From: Streptomyces bottropensis ATCC 25435
GTDB taxonomy: Bacteria > Actinomycetota > Actinomycetes > Streptomycetales > Streptomycetaceae
DNA: 64,000 bases
Assembly: GCF_000383595.1 (NCBI RefSeq)
Contig: NZ_KB911581.1
Location: forward strand, 8,825,519-8,889,518
Reading direction: 5' to 3'
Shown: positions 34,202 to 43,483 of the stretch, in pieces
Layout of the letters: each line of letters begins with the position of its first letter
Position numbering within the stretch: position 1 is the first letter of the stretch
Position numbers and translations under genes: made by a program
Notes under the pieces: model-generated
The model's database searches: none
Told to the model about the DNA's origin: nothing
What the model saw: the letters and a program-made list of their open reading frames with translations, nothing else

Positions 34202-35452
34202 GTGCGAGGAGATGCGGCCAACGGGGGCGGGAGCCCTTATTTCTTCCTGAGTTATGCGCACACCCCGCGCAACGACGCCGGTGACACCGATCCGAACATC
34301 TGGGTCAAGAAGCTGTACGACGGGCTGTGCGCCCACATCATGCAGATGACCGATCTGCCGCGCGGCGCACGCGCCGGGTTCCTGGACCAGGGCATGGCGG
34401 TCGGCACCCGCTGGACGGACGAACTGTCGGAGAACCTCGCGCGCTGCAAGGTGTTCGTGCCGCTGTACTCGCCGCGCTACTTCATCAGCGAGCAGTGCGG
34501 CCGGGAGTGGTGGGCCTTCTCCCAGCGGCAGATCAGCCACCGGGCACGCGGCGGGGCCGCCCGGGAACACGCGATCATCCCCGCGTTATGGGTGCCCGTG
34601 GAACCCGTACAACTGCCTCACGCGGCGAAGGACCTGCAGTTCAACCATGTGTCCTTCGGCCAGGACTACGCGGAGGAGGGGTTCTACGGGCTGACCAAAC
34701 TCCGGTACCTGCGCGACGAGTACGAGCGGGCCCTGTACCGGCTGGCCAAGCAGATCGTGCACGTGGCCAAGGTCACCGAACTGGACGAGGGGCAGACGTA
34801 CGACGAGTACGAGTCGCTGCCCAGCGCGTTCGGCGCCTCGGGGCACCCCCCGGAGTTCGACATCACGGTCCTCGCGTGCACCCGCTCCGACCTGCCCCCG
34901 GGCAGTGAACCCGACTGCTACGGCCCGCTGCCGCGCGACTGGAACCCGTACCACCCGGCGTCGGCCCGGCCGCTCGGCGAACACGCGGCCGACCTGGTGC
35001 GCACCATGGACTACAAGGTGAACATCGGGGACTTCGAGAAGGACGCCGACCGGCTGCTCGGGCCCGGTCCGCCCCGGGCGCCCGGACTGCTGCTGCTCGA
35101 CCGGTGGGCGCTGGGCTCCGCCAGGGGCCGGGAGCTGCTGGACCGGCTGTGCGAGGAACAGCGGCCGTGGATCAGCGTGATGATCCCCAGGTGCGAGGAC
35201 GACGCCGGTCCGGCCCGGGAGAAGAGGCTGACGGCGCTCACCGAGAAGGCACTGGCCGCGCGCATGACGGAGGGCAGCGGGCACCGCACCCTCAACGGCG
35301 GCATCCGCACCCTGGACGCCTTCGGCAACGAACTGCAGACGGCCGTGAAGCAGGCCGTCGCCTCCTACGAGGCACACGCGCGGACCTATCCGCCGGCGGG
35401 ACCCCGTATCGCGCCCCCGCGCCTGCGGGGCCCGGCGGACCTGGGCTGCTAG
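34202..35452 (+). CDS. fxsC: FxsC, TIR-like domain protein
   Basis: 416 residues from GTG 34202. YFFLSYAHTPRNDAGDTDPNIWVKKLYDGL opens a TIR-like fold, continuing with CKVFVPLYSPRYFISEQCGREWWAF. A second alpha/beta domain follows (ITVLACTRSDLPPGSEPDCYGPLPRDWNPY, then LLLLDRWALGS). It is the standard third gene of FxSxx-COOH loci. The catalytic Glu of NADase TIRs is not obvious, so a binding role is as likely as an enzymatic one. Lies 150 bp after fxsB and 82 bp before fxsT. Confidence 0.88.
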   Translation: MRGDAANGGGSPYFFLSYAHTPRNDAGDTDPNIWVKKLYDGLCAHIMQMTDLPRGARAGFLDQGMAVGTRWTDELSENLARCKVFVPLYSPRYFISEQCGREWWAFSQRQISHRARGGAAREHAIIPALWVPVEPVQLPHAAKDLQFNHVSFGQDYAEEGFYGLTKLRYLRDEYERALYRLAKQIVHVAKVTELDEGQTYDEYESLPSAFGASGHPPEFDITVLACTRSDLPPGSEPDCYGPLPRDWNPYHPASARPLGEHAADLVRTMDYKVNIGDFEKDADRLLGPGPPRAPGLLLLDRWALGSARGRELLDRLCEEQRPWISVMIPRCEDDAGPAREKRLTALTEKALAARMTEGSGHRTLNGGIRTLDAFGNELQTAVKQAVASYEAHARTYPPAGPRIAPPRLRGPADLGC

Positions 35453-35534
35453 CGCCCGGGGCCACCGGGATGGACGGGAGCACGGGAGCACGGCAAGGGC
35501 GGGGCGGGTCGGACAGGGCGGAGGACGGCAGGCC

Positions 35535-38500
35535 ATGACGGAGAACCGCAACGGCACGGTGATCACGTTCTACTCGTACAAGGGCGGCACCGGGCGAACG
35601 ATGACGCTCGCGAACGTGGCGTGGATCCTGGCCGCGGGCGGACACCGCGTCCTGGCCGTCGACTGGGACCTGGAGGCCCCCGGCCTGCACAAGTTCTTCC
35701 ACCCCTTCCTGAACCCCGCGATGCTCCGGGCGACCCCCGGGCTGAGCAACCTCATCGGCGACTACCGCCGCGAGGCACTGCGCGACCTGCCCGACCGCGC
35801 CCCGGACTGGCACCGCCGCTACGCCCGGGTCCGGCCGCACGCCCTGACGCTGGACTGGTCGTTCCCCGAGGGCGGCAGCCTGGACTTCCTGTCCGCCGGC
35901 CGCCGGCACGACGACTATCCGATGATCGGCAACATGGACTGGGAGCTGTTCTACGCCAGTTACGGCGGCGGCCGGTTCTTCGAGGCGATGCGCGCGGACA
36001 TGCGGCGCCACTACGACTACACCCTGATCGACAGCCGTACCGGCCTCAGCGACCTCGCCGACGTCTGCACCGTGCAGATGCCCAACACCCTCGTCGTCTG
36101 CTACACCCTCAGCGGCCAGAGCATCGAGGGCGCCGCCGCCGTCGCGCAGAGCGTCCGGGAGCGGTTCGGCCACAAGGGCATCCGCATCCTGCCCCTCGCC
36201 ATGCGCATCGATCTCGGGGAGAAGGACAAGCTCGACGCGGGACGCGCCCTGGCCCGCGACCGCTTCGCCGGGCTCCCGGCCGGCCTGGACGGCGAACGGC
36301 TCACCGACTACTGGTCGTCGATGGAGGTCCTCTACCAGCCGTACTACGCCTACGAGGAGATCCTCGCGGCCTTCGGCGACCCGCCGAAGACGGCCAACTC
36401 CATGCTGAGCGCCTGCGAACGGGTCACCTCCGTCATCACCGAGGGCCGGGTCACCCGGCTGCCCCCGATCGGCGAGGAGAAGCGGGCGCGGTACAAGGCC
36501 GCCTACACCCGGCGGCGGCCGCTGCCCGTCTCCCGGCTGGTGCTGTACTACGTCTCCGAGGACCGGATGTGGGTGGACTGGCTGGAGTCGGTGCTGCGGG
36601 ACGCGGGCTTCGAGGTGGTGCCCATGGACGTCCGCGAGCTGCCGCAGGACGCCGACGGGCTCCCCGGAGCCGCCGCGCACCCGGACCCGGACGACGACTC
36701 GGAGCGGCTGCTCGCCGTGGTCTCCCCCGCCTTCCTCAACTCCCGGCGGGCCCGCCGGGCGTGGGACGACGCGGTACGCGCCGGGGGGCGCAAGCCCCGG
36801 AACCGGCCGGTGGCGGTGCGGGTCGACGACGTCCGGCTCAGCCTGCCGCACTCCGGCCGGGGCGCCATCGACCTGACCCGGCTGGACGAGGAGCGGGCGT
36901 ACACCACGCTGATGACCGGCCTCGACCACCCGGACATCCTGCCGGCGCCCCCCGGCGGCGCCGCGCGCTTCCCCAACACCGGCACGCGCATCTCCAACGT
37001 CCAGCCCCGCTACCCGTGGTTCACCGGTCGCTCACCGATCCTGGACCGGCTGCGTGAGCGCCTGGTCAGCGGCCGCTCCGGCCAGCGGCTGCCGCAGGTG
37101 CTGCACGGCCTGGGCGGGGTGGGCAAGTCCCAGCTGGCCCGCGAGTACGCGCACCGCTTCAAGGCGGACTACGACCTGGTGTGGTGGATCGACGCCGAAC
37201 AGCCGGACCTGGTCCTGCCGAAGGTGGCCGCGCTCGCCCAGGAGCTGGACCTGCCCGTCGGCGACGACGTGGCGGAGGCGGCCGAGGCGGCCATGGCCGC
37301 GCTCCGGCAGGGGGACCCCTGCGAGCGGTGGCTGCTGATCTTCGACAACGTCCCCGACCTGGACAAGGCGCTGCACCTCTTCCCGGAGCGTTCCGGGCCC
37401 CTGCCCGACCACGTCTACGGCCATGTCCTGGCCACCACCCGGGCCCGGCCCGCCTCGACCGCGGTCCAGTCGCTGGAGATGGAGGTCTTCACCCGCGAGG
37501 AGAGCGTGGAGCACCTGTGCCGCCGGGTGCCGGGACTGCGCGAGGACGACGCGGACCGGGTCGCCGACGCGCTGGGCGACCTGCCGCTCGCCGTGGAGGT
37601 CGCGGCGGCCTGGCTGGAGACGACGGCCACCCCGGTGCAGGAGTACATCGAGCAGCTGAGGGAGCAGTCCACACGGGTGCTGTCCGTGCAGGAGGCCGTG
37701 GACGCGGTCGAGTACCCGTCCTCCGTGGGCGCCACCTGGAACATCTCCATCGCCCGGCTGCGCGAGGAGTCACCGGCCGCCGCCCGGCTCCTGGAACTGT
37801 GCGCCTTCTTCGCCGCCGAGCCCATCTCGATGTCCCTGATCAGCAGCGACGCGATGATCGACGCGCTCCTGCCGTACGACAGGGATCTGCGGGCCCGCTA
37901 CATGCTCGGCCGCGTCACCCAGGCCCTGAACCGCCTCGCACTCGCCAAGGTCGACTCCGCCGACAACTCCATCCAGGTGCACCGGCTGGTGCAGGCGGCG
38001 GTGCGGGACAGCCTGGACGACGAGCAGCATGTGCAGACCATGCACGAGGTGCACCGCATCCTCGCCGCCGCGCGGCCCAGCGAGGGCGCCGTGGACGATC
38101 CCGCGCAGTGGCCCGGTCTGGAGGTGATCTGGCCCCACCTGACCCCTTCGAACATCCGCTCGTGCACCAAGGACGAGCCGCGCCAGCTGATGGTGGACCG
38201 CGTCCGCTATCTGTGCAGGCGCGGCGAGCTGCAGGCCTCGCGCACCCTGGCCACCCAGCTGCACGAGCTGTGGACGGACGCGTTCGGGGACCGCGACGAC
38301 GAGCAGATCCTCAACCTGCGCTTCCAGCTGGCGAACGTGCTGCGGGCCCAGGGCGACTACCAGGCCGCCGTCGCCATGGACGAGAGCACCCGGGACGGCC
38401 GGCGGCGGCTGTTCGGCGAGGCCCATCCGACCGTTCTCATCGCCTCCGGCAGCGTCGCCGCCGACTACCGGGCGCTGGGCCGCTTCAAGGAGGCCCTGGA

Positions 38501-39515
38501 GCTGGACACACGCATCCACCAGGGCTTCGCGGCCGTCTTCGGCGAGGACCATCCGCGAACACTGTCCGCCGCCAACAACCTCGCCATCGACTTCCGGCTG
38601 GCCGGTGACAGCGAGGCCGCGCGCCGGCTCGACGAGGACACGGTCCGCCGCCGTACCGCGCTGCTGGGCCCGACGCATCCGTACACCCTCGCCACCAAGG
38701 GGCTCCACGCGCGCGACCTGCGGGATCTCGGCGACTACCGGACCTCCGCCGAGTTCCTGCGCGAGGTGCGCGAAGGGTTCGAGCAGGTGTTCAACCCGGG
38801 GGTGCCCGAGGTCCTCCAGGCCGACAAGAGCCTCGCGGTCTCCCTGCGCAAGGCCGGCCGTACCGCCGAGGCGCTGCGGATCACGGAGGAGACCTGGAAG
38901 ACGTACGCCCGCTACCACGACCGCTACGGCAGCACGATCCCCGAGGTTCTCGCCTGCGGGCTCAACCTCGCCGCGGACTACTACGCCACGGACGCCGAGG
39001 ACGGTCCCGCGCGGGCGGTCCGCCAGGTCGAGGAGGTGCTCGACGGGTACCGGGACTCGTTCGGCGCCGAACACCCGTTCACCATGTACTGCTTCAACAA
39101 CCTCGCCATGTACCACCGGGCCCTCGGCAACACGGAGACGGCCGAGGAGCTGAGCCGTCACGCCCGCGACTGTCTGGCCGCCACCCTCGGGGACGACCAC
39201 CCGTCCGTCCTGTCCGCCGGCCTCAACCTGGCCAACACCTACGGGGACCGGGGGCTGCACGAGAGGGCCGAGCACTGGGAGCGCCGGGCCGTGGACGGAC
39301 TGCGCCGGCGGTTCGGCCCCGACCACCCCGATGTGCTGGTCGGCATGGGCAATCTGGCGGTCACCCTGCGGGGCACCGGCCGGGAGGAGGCCGTGCAGCT
39401 CCAGGAGAAGGCGGTGCACCGGCTGACCCATCTGCTGGGCAGAACCCACCCGGTCACCACGCTGGTCCGCTCCTGGCAGCGCGTCGGACGGGATCTGGAG
39501 CCGCATCAGATCTGA
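35535..39515 (+). CDS. fxsT: FxsT, P-loop/TIR-like/NB-ARC/TPR protein
   Basis: 1326 residues with four parts. Residues 1-310 are a ParA/MinD-like P-loop ATPase (YSYKGGTGRTMTLANVAW, VDWDLEAPG). Residues ~330-480 are TIR-like (RLVLYYVSEDRMWVDWLESVLRDAGFEVVPMD). Residues ~500-880 are a STAND/NB-ARC ATPase with Walker A GLGGVGKSQ, Walker B LLIFDNV and GDLPLAVEVAA. From ~890 to the end are Kinesin-light-chain-like TPRs (repeated NLA..Y...G and HP). It matches the TPR protein of FxSxx-COOH loci. The build is that of a ligand-gated switch; the trigger is unknown. Confidence 0.9.
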   Translation: MTENRNGTVITFYSYKGGTGRTMTLANVAWILAAGGHRVLAVDWDLEAPGLHKFFHPFLNPAMLRATPGLSNLIGDYRREALRDLPDRAPDWHRRYARVRPHALTLDWSFPEGGSLDFLSAGRRHDDYPMIGNMDWELFYASYGGGRFFEAMRADMRRHYDYTLIDSRTGLSDLADVCTVQMPNTLVVCYTLSGQSIEGAAAVAQSVRERFGHKGIRILPLAMRIDLGEKDKLDAGRALARDRFAGLPAGLDGERLTDYWSSMEVLYQPYYAYEEILAAFGDPPKTANSMLSACERVTSVITEGRVTRLPPIGEEKRARYKAAYTRRRPLPVSRLVLYYVSEDRMWVDWLESVLRDAGFEVVPMDVRELPQDADGLPGAAAHPDPDDDSERLLAVVSPAFLNSRRARRAWDDAVRAGGRKPRNRPVAVRVDDVRLSLPHSGRGAIDLTRLDEERAYTTLMTGLDHPDILPAPPGGAARFPNTGTRISNVQPRYPWFTGRSPILDRLRERLVSGRSGQRLPQVLHGLGGVGKSQLAREYAHRFKADYDLVWWIDAEQPDLVLPKVAALAQELDLPVGDDVAEAAEAAMAALRQGDPCERWLLIFDNVPDLDKALHLFPERSGPLPDHVYGHVLATTRARPASTAVQSLEMEVFTREESVEHLCRRVPGLREDDADRVADALGDLPLAVEVAAAWLETTATPVQEYIEQLREQSTRVLSVQEAVDAVEYPSSVGATWNISIARLREESPAAARLLELCAFFAAEPISMSLISSDAMIDALLPYDRDLRARYMLGRVTQALNRLALAKVDSADNSIQVHRLVQAAVRDSLDDEQHVQTMHEVHRILAAARPSEGAVDDPAQWPGLEVIWPHLTPSNIRSCTKDEPRQLMVDRVRYLCRRGELQASRTLATQLHELWTDAFGDRDDEQILNLRFQLANVLRAQGDYQAAVAMDESTRDGRRRLFGEAHPTVLIASGSVAADYRALGRFKEALELDTRIHQGFAAVFGEDHPRTLSAANNLAIDFRLAGDSEAARRLDEDTVRRRTALLGPTHPYTLATKGLHARDLRDLGDYRTSAEFLREVREGFEQVFNPGVPEVLQADKSLAVSLRKAGRTAEALRITEETWKTYARYHDRYGSTIPEVLACGLNLAADYYATDAEDGPARAVRQVEEVLDGYRDSFGAEHPFTMYCFNNLAMYHRALGNTETAEELSRHARDCLAATLGDDHPSVLSAGLNLANTYGDRGLHERAEHWERRAVDGLRRRFGPDHPDVLVGMGNLAVTLRGTGREEAVQLQEKAVHRLTHLLGRTHPVTTLVRSWQRVGRDLEPHQI

Positions 39516-39519
39516 CGCG

Positions 39520-39697
39520 GGGCGCGTGCGTCCGTGGGGGGCGTGCGACTGCGGGGACGCGTCCCCGTGGGGTACGGGGGTGCGTCCCGGGTGGGGCACG
39601 AGGGCGTGTCCGCGTGGGCTGCGTGGGCGCGTCCCGTGGGCTGCGGGGTGCGCTCCCGTGGGCTGCGGGGGTGCGTCCGCGTGCGGCGCGCTGTGGG
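39520..39697. repeat. Degenerate GC-rich tandem repeats after fxsT
   Basis: Imperfect units of about 20-25 bp, such as GTGGGCTGCGGGG and GTGCGTCCCG, repeat head-to-tail up to the convergent ATPase gene. No stem-loop terminator is clearer than the repeats themselves. Confidence 0.6.
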
Positions 39698-40150
39698 CTA
39701 CACGGCCATCAGCGGGGCGTCCTCGCGCCACTTGAGGATCTTGTCGAAGCTGACGACCGCGCCGCCGTGGCCCGGTTCGTTGCCGATGTGGACGTGGTCG
39801 GCCAGTTCGCGGATGAGACAGAGGCCGCGGCCGTTCTCGGCGTCCGTGTGGGCCTGGGCCGGACGGACGGGGTGACGGTGCGGGAAGCCGGGGCCGGAGT
39901 CCGCGACCTCGATACGGCACTTCTCTCCGTCGAGGTAGGCGGTGACCCGGTACGCCTCGGTGGTGGCGCCGGCCGAGAGCCCGCCGCCGTGCTCGACAGC
40001 GTTGGCGCAGGCCTCGCTGAGGGCGACGGAGAGGTCGTAGGAGACGTCCGGGTCGACGCCCGCCGTCTCCATCGTGCCGATCAGCAGCCGCCGGGCGAGC
40101 GGCACGCTCGCAGCCTCACGCCGCAAATGGAGTGACCACCAGATGCTCAT
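39698..40150 (-). CDS. ATP-binding GHKL protein, anti-sigma regulator type
   Basis: 150 residues. ALSEACANAVEHGGG (N box), IEVADSGPGFP (G1) and GRGLCLIRELADHV (G2) define a single HATPase domain of the RsbW/SpoIIAB type found in dozens of copies in Streptomyces. Convergent with fxsT, so probably not part of that operon. Start ATG 40150. Confidence 0.92.
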   Translation of the reverse strand: MSIWWSLHLRREAASVPLARRLLIGTMETAGVDPDVSYDLSVALSEACANAVEHGGGLSAGATTEAYRVTAYLDGEKCRIEVADSGPGFPHRHPVRPAQAHTDAENGRGLCLIRELADHVHIGNEPGHGGAVVSFDKILKWREDAPLMAV

Positions 40151-40462
40151 GCTCCAGCCTCCAGGCCGCGGCTCGACATACCGTTACGTATTGCCACGGA
40201 GAGCACCGCGCAATCGCCCGGACGCTGTCTGTCCGCCCATACGGCGGATGCGGCCCCCGCACATTCGGTGTATGCGGACCGAACCCTTCCGAATCACCTG
40301 TCACTCCGTGCACACAAGGCCACGGCTTTGAGGGCTCCACCACGCCACCCCCACCCCGTCGCGCCCACGCCACCACCTGAACACCGCCGCCCTCGCCGCC
40401 GTACCCCCCGCCATGCACCCGCCGAACCCAGCGGAGCGCCCCGGTGCGATGATGGGCCCGCC
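40151..40462. other. Divergent gap before the copper operon
   Basis: About 310 bp. Holds promoters for the anti-sigma-like gene and the membrane protein. No clear metal-regulator operator recognised. Confidence 0.4.
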
Positions 40463-41278
40463 ATGACTGCCCCCCGCCCCCGCCGGCCGACCACCCCGCG
40501 CCCCGTGCGCGCCGGAGGTGAACTCCGGTTTCCACGAGCCGCGGTGTTCGCCGCGGTCTGTGTCGCGCTGGCCGGGGCCGGACACGCGCTCGCCTCGTGC
40601 GCGGCGATCCCGCTGTGGACCCTGGGTGTCGGCTTCGTCGGCGTCTTCGCCGTAGCTGCCGTTCTGGCCGGACGGGAACGCTCCCTGCCGGGCATCGCGG
40701 CGACCCTGGCGGTGGGCCAGACCCTGCTGCACGCTCTGTTCGGACTGGGCCAGCACGGACCGACGGCCGCGTCACGGACCGCGGAGGCCATGGACGCGGC
40801 GCTCGTGGAGCGCGCCGCCCGCTTCGTGTGCGGCACGACCGCGGCGGCCCTGAGCCCCGCGCAGGCCCAGCGGATCCTCGTCGAGGCCGGGGTGGGCGGC
40901 ACACACGCCGCGCACGCCCCGGCGGACACCGTGACGACCGTGGCGGGCTCCCCCGCCACCCTCCTGCCGTCGCTGCCCATGATGCTCGGCCATGTGCTCG
41001 CGGCCGTGGCCGCCGGCTGGCTGCTCCGCCACGGCGACCTCGCACTGCTCCGCCTGGCCCACCTGTCGGGCCATGAGCCGCTCGTACGGTCCCTGCGCGG
41101 CGCGCTCGCGCTGGCGCTGGCCCTGCGCTCCGGGCTCCCGAGCGCGCCGGAGGCCGTTCCCTGCGCCCCGTGCGCCGGGTACGCGGCGCCCGCGACCCTG
41201 CGGACGACCGCCCTGCAGCACACGCTCGTCCGGCGCGGACCACCGGCCGCCGCATCCGTCTTCGCCCTCGCCGCCTGA
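40463..41278 (+). CDS. Multi-span membrane protein at the head of the copper operon
   Basis: 271 residues from ATG 40463. Hydrophobic helices at AAVFAAVCVALAGAGHALASC, IPLWTLGVGFVGVFAVAAVLA, GIAATLAVGQTLLHALFGLG and MMLGHVLAAVAAGWLL. His residues near helix ends (GHAL, LLHALFGLGQHG, HAAHAP, LGHV) and a late CAPC motif suggest metal handling. Position before ycnI supports that. Not matched to a named family. Confidence 0.75.
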   Translation: MTAPRPRRPTTPRPVRAGGELRFPRAAVFAAVCVALAGAGHALASCAAIPLWTLGVGFVGVFAVAAVLAGRERSLPGIAATLAVGQTLLHALFGLGQHGPTAASRTAEAMDAALVERAARFVCGTTAAALSPAQAQRILVEAGVGGTHAAHAPADTVTTVAGSPATLLPSLPMMLGHVLAAVAAGWLLRHGDLALLRLAHLSGHEPLVRSLRGALALALALRSGLPSAPEAVPCAPCAGYAAPATLRTTALQHTLVRRGPPAAASVFALAA

Positions 41279-41478
41279 CACGACGCCCGCTCACTCCGCA
41301 CCTGGGAGGGGAGTCGTCGACGGCGTCGAGACTCGCGCCGCATCCGCCTCAGCTCCCGGCCCCCGGCTTCTCGCTTCGGGCTTCGGGCTTCGGGCTCGGC
41401 CCCGGCCCCGGCTGCCGCGCGCGGCGCGCGCACCCCTCGTCCTCTCTTCTTCCTCCTCACTGTGGAGTGTCACCAGTC

Positions 41479-42225
41479 ATGAAGGCTTCTCGTGTCGCCG
41501 CCGTCGGCGCCCTCGCCGGTTCGGCCGTCCTCCTCCTCTCCGGCCCCGCGTTCGCGCACGTCAGCGTCGCGGCGGAAGGCACCGCGGCCAAGGGCGGGTA
41601 CGCGACCGTCAACTTCAAGGTCCCCAACGAGCGCGACGACGCCACGACCACCAAGCTCGAGGTGAACTTCCCGACCGACCACCCGCTCGCCTCGGCCCAG
41701 CCGGAGGCCATCCCGGGCTGGGACATCAAGGTCACCAAGGCCAAGCTCGCCAAGCCGGTCGAGCTGCACGGCGAGCAGATCGACGAGGTCGTCTCCAAGA
41801 TCACCTGGACCGCCGACGGCGCCGGCATCAAGGCGGGCTTCTTCCAGAAGTTCCCGGTCTCCGTCGGCCAGCTCCCCGAGAACACCGACGAACTGGTCTT
41901 CAAGGCGATCCAGACGTACTCCAACAAGGAGGTCGTCCGCTGGATCGAGGTGCCCAAGGACGGCGAGGAGGAGCCCGACAACCCGGCCCCCGTGCTCGCG
42001 CTCTCGGCCGCCTCCGGGGACCACCACGGCTCCGGCGCCTCCACCGCCTCCGACGAGTCCGAGGACGCCGACGACGCCAAGGCCGCGTCGAAGGAGACCG
42101 CCGCCGCCGCGCCCGCCGACACGAGCGACACCACCGCCCGCGTCCTCGGCATCGTCGGCATCGTCGTCGGCGCCGCGGGTGTCGCCTACGGCGTGCTGGC
42201 CGGCCGCCGGCGCACGACCGCCTGA
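41479..42225 (+). CDS. ycnI: YcnI-family (DUF1775) copper-associated protein
   Basis: 248 residues. The signal peptide ends AFA, leaving His as the first mature residue (HVSVAAEGTAAKGGYAT), as in copper-binding YcnI where an N-terminal His and a Trp coordinate the ion. The domain continues with VNFKVPNERDDATTTKLEVNFPTDHP and ITWTADGAGIKAGFFQKFPVSV. A Ser/Asp/Ala linker and C-terminal helix (VLGIVGIVVGAAGVAYGVLAG) anchor it to the membrane. It acts outside the cell in copper delivery. Confidence 0.93.
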   Translation: MKASRVAAVGALAGSAVLLLSGPAFAHVSVAAEGTAAKGGYATVNFKVPNERDDATTTKLEVNFPTDHPLASAQPEAIPGWDIKVTKAKLAKPVELHGEQIDEVVSKITWTADGAGIKAGFFQKFPVSVGQLPENTDELVFKAIQTYSNKEVVRWIEVPKDGEEEPDNPAPVLALSAASGDHHGSGASTASDESEDADDAKAASKETAAAAPADTSDTTARVLGIVGIVVGAAGVAYGVLAGRRRTTA

Positions 42226-42310
42226 GCCTCCGGCTTCCCGGCCCTTCCCCCTCGGCGCGCACGTGCAGCCCCCGTGCGCGCCGGGGCTCGAACCAACTGG
42301 ACATATTCCT

Positions 42311-42982
42311 ATGCGCACGAACACGAAGAAGACGTTCGCGGCCGGAGCCCTGCTGGTCGCGGCCGTCCTCGGCCTCTCGGCCTGCGGCACGGGCGACAGC
42401 TCCACGACGTCGGTCGCCGAGGTCTCCGACACCGGCCCCCAGAAGCCCTACACGGTCCTCGACCAGCCGTTCACCAAGCCGGATCTGGTCCTCACCGACA
42501 CCAGCGGCAAGCCGTACGACCTCCGCGAGGAGACCGAGGGCAGGCCGACGCTGATCTACTTCGGCTACACCAACTGCCCCGACGTCTGCCCGCTGACCAT
42601 GAACAACCTGGCGGTCGCGAAGAAGGAGGTGGCGAAGAAGGTGCCGAAGTCGGAGCTGGCGAACCTCCGGCTGGTCTTCGTCACCACCGACCCCGAGCGG
42701 GACACCCCGACGGAACTCGGCAAGTGGCTCAAGGGCATCGACCCCGAGATCGTCGGCCTGACCGGCGACTTCGACGACATCCAGAAGGGCGCCCTCAAGC
42801 TCGGCATCTCCATCAACCCGCCTACCAAGAACAAGAACGGCAAGGTCGTCTCCGAGCACGGCACCCAGGTCATCGCGTTCTCGCCGAAGACCGACGGGGG
42901 CTATGTGCTGTACGACGAGGAAGCCACCGTGCAGGACTACGAGAGGGACCTGCCGAAGCTGCTCAAGGGCGAGAACCCGTGA
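42311..42982 (+). CDS. SCO1/SenC family copper chaperone lipoprotein
   Basis: 223 residues. A lipobox (LGLSAC) gives a lipid anchor. The thioredoxin-like fold has the copper motif C-X3-C in YTNCPDVCPLTMNN, and a later His (VSEHGTQVIAF) as third ligand. SCO proteins load copper into the CuA site of cytochrome c oxidase. The stop overlaps the next start (GTGA). Confidence 0.93.
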   Translation: MRTNTKKTFAAGALLVAAVLGLSACGTGDSSTTSVAEVSDTGPQKPYTVLDQPFTKPDLVLTDTSGKPYDLREETEGRPTLIYFGYTNCPDVCPLTMNNLAVAKKEVAKKVPKSELANLRLVFVTTDPERDTPTELGKWLKGIDPEIVGLTGDFDDIQKGALKLGISINPPTKNKNGKVVSEHGTQVIAFSPKTDGGYVLYDEEATVQDYERDLPKLLKGENP

Positions 42983-43470
42983 GGCCTCGACCCACCGACG
43001 CCGTACGGCCCCGGCTCGTCGGCCCCGTCCTGGTCACCACGGCCGCGCTCGTCCTCGCCGGGTGCGGTTCCGGTGACTCCTCGTCCGCCGCCTCCGCCGC
43101 GAAGCTGTCCGTGAAGTCCGCGTACATGCCACAGCCCGTCACGGACTCCCTGGCCGCCGGTTTCCTCGTCATCCAGAACGACGGCGGCAAGGCGGACGAG
43201 CTGACCTCCGTCACCAGCGACATCGCCCAGGACGTCACCGTGCACGAGACGGACGGGCAGTCGATGCAGGAGATCAAGGGCCTGAAGGTTCCCGCCGACG
43301 GCGAGCTCGTGCTCAAGAGCGGCGGAAACCACCTGATGTTCGAGAACCTGAAGCGCAAACCGAAGGAAGGCGAGACGGTGTCCCTTCGGTTGCACTTCAC
43401 CAAGTCCAAGGCCATCACGGTCGAGATGCCCGTGAAGTCGGCGACGTACCAGCCGACCAGCGGGCGCTGA
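42979..43470 (+). CDS. PCu(A)C-type periplasmic copper chaperone lipoprotein
   Basis: 163 residues from GTG 42979. Lipobox LVLAGC. Copper-binding pattern of the PCuAC family: HETDGQSMQEI and, 30 residues on, HLMFENL. It hands Cu(I) to SCO or directly to oxidase. Overlaps the SCO gene by four bases and precedes CopC-CopD. Confidence 0.93.
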   Translation: MRPRPTDAVRPRLVGPVLVTTAALVLAGCGSGDSSSAASAAKLSVKSAYMPQPVTDSLAAGFLVIQNDGGKADELTSVTSDIAQDVTVHETDGQSMQEIKGLKVPADGELVLKSGGNHLMFENLKRKPKEGETVSLRLHFTKSKAITVEMPVKSATYQPTSGR

Positions 43471-43483
43471 GGGAGGGAGCACC

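Noticed and set aside
34202..39515. Stand-alone TIR/STAND antiphage defence system
   Set aside because: Domains fit, but the FQSSV precursor and radical SAM gene directly upstream match the FxSxx-COOH locus better. A defence role remains only a hypothesis.
37770..39920. 716-residue minus-strand frame
   Set aside because: Antisense to the TPR part of fxsT; repeats there keep the complementary frame open.
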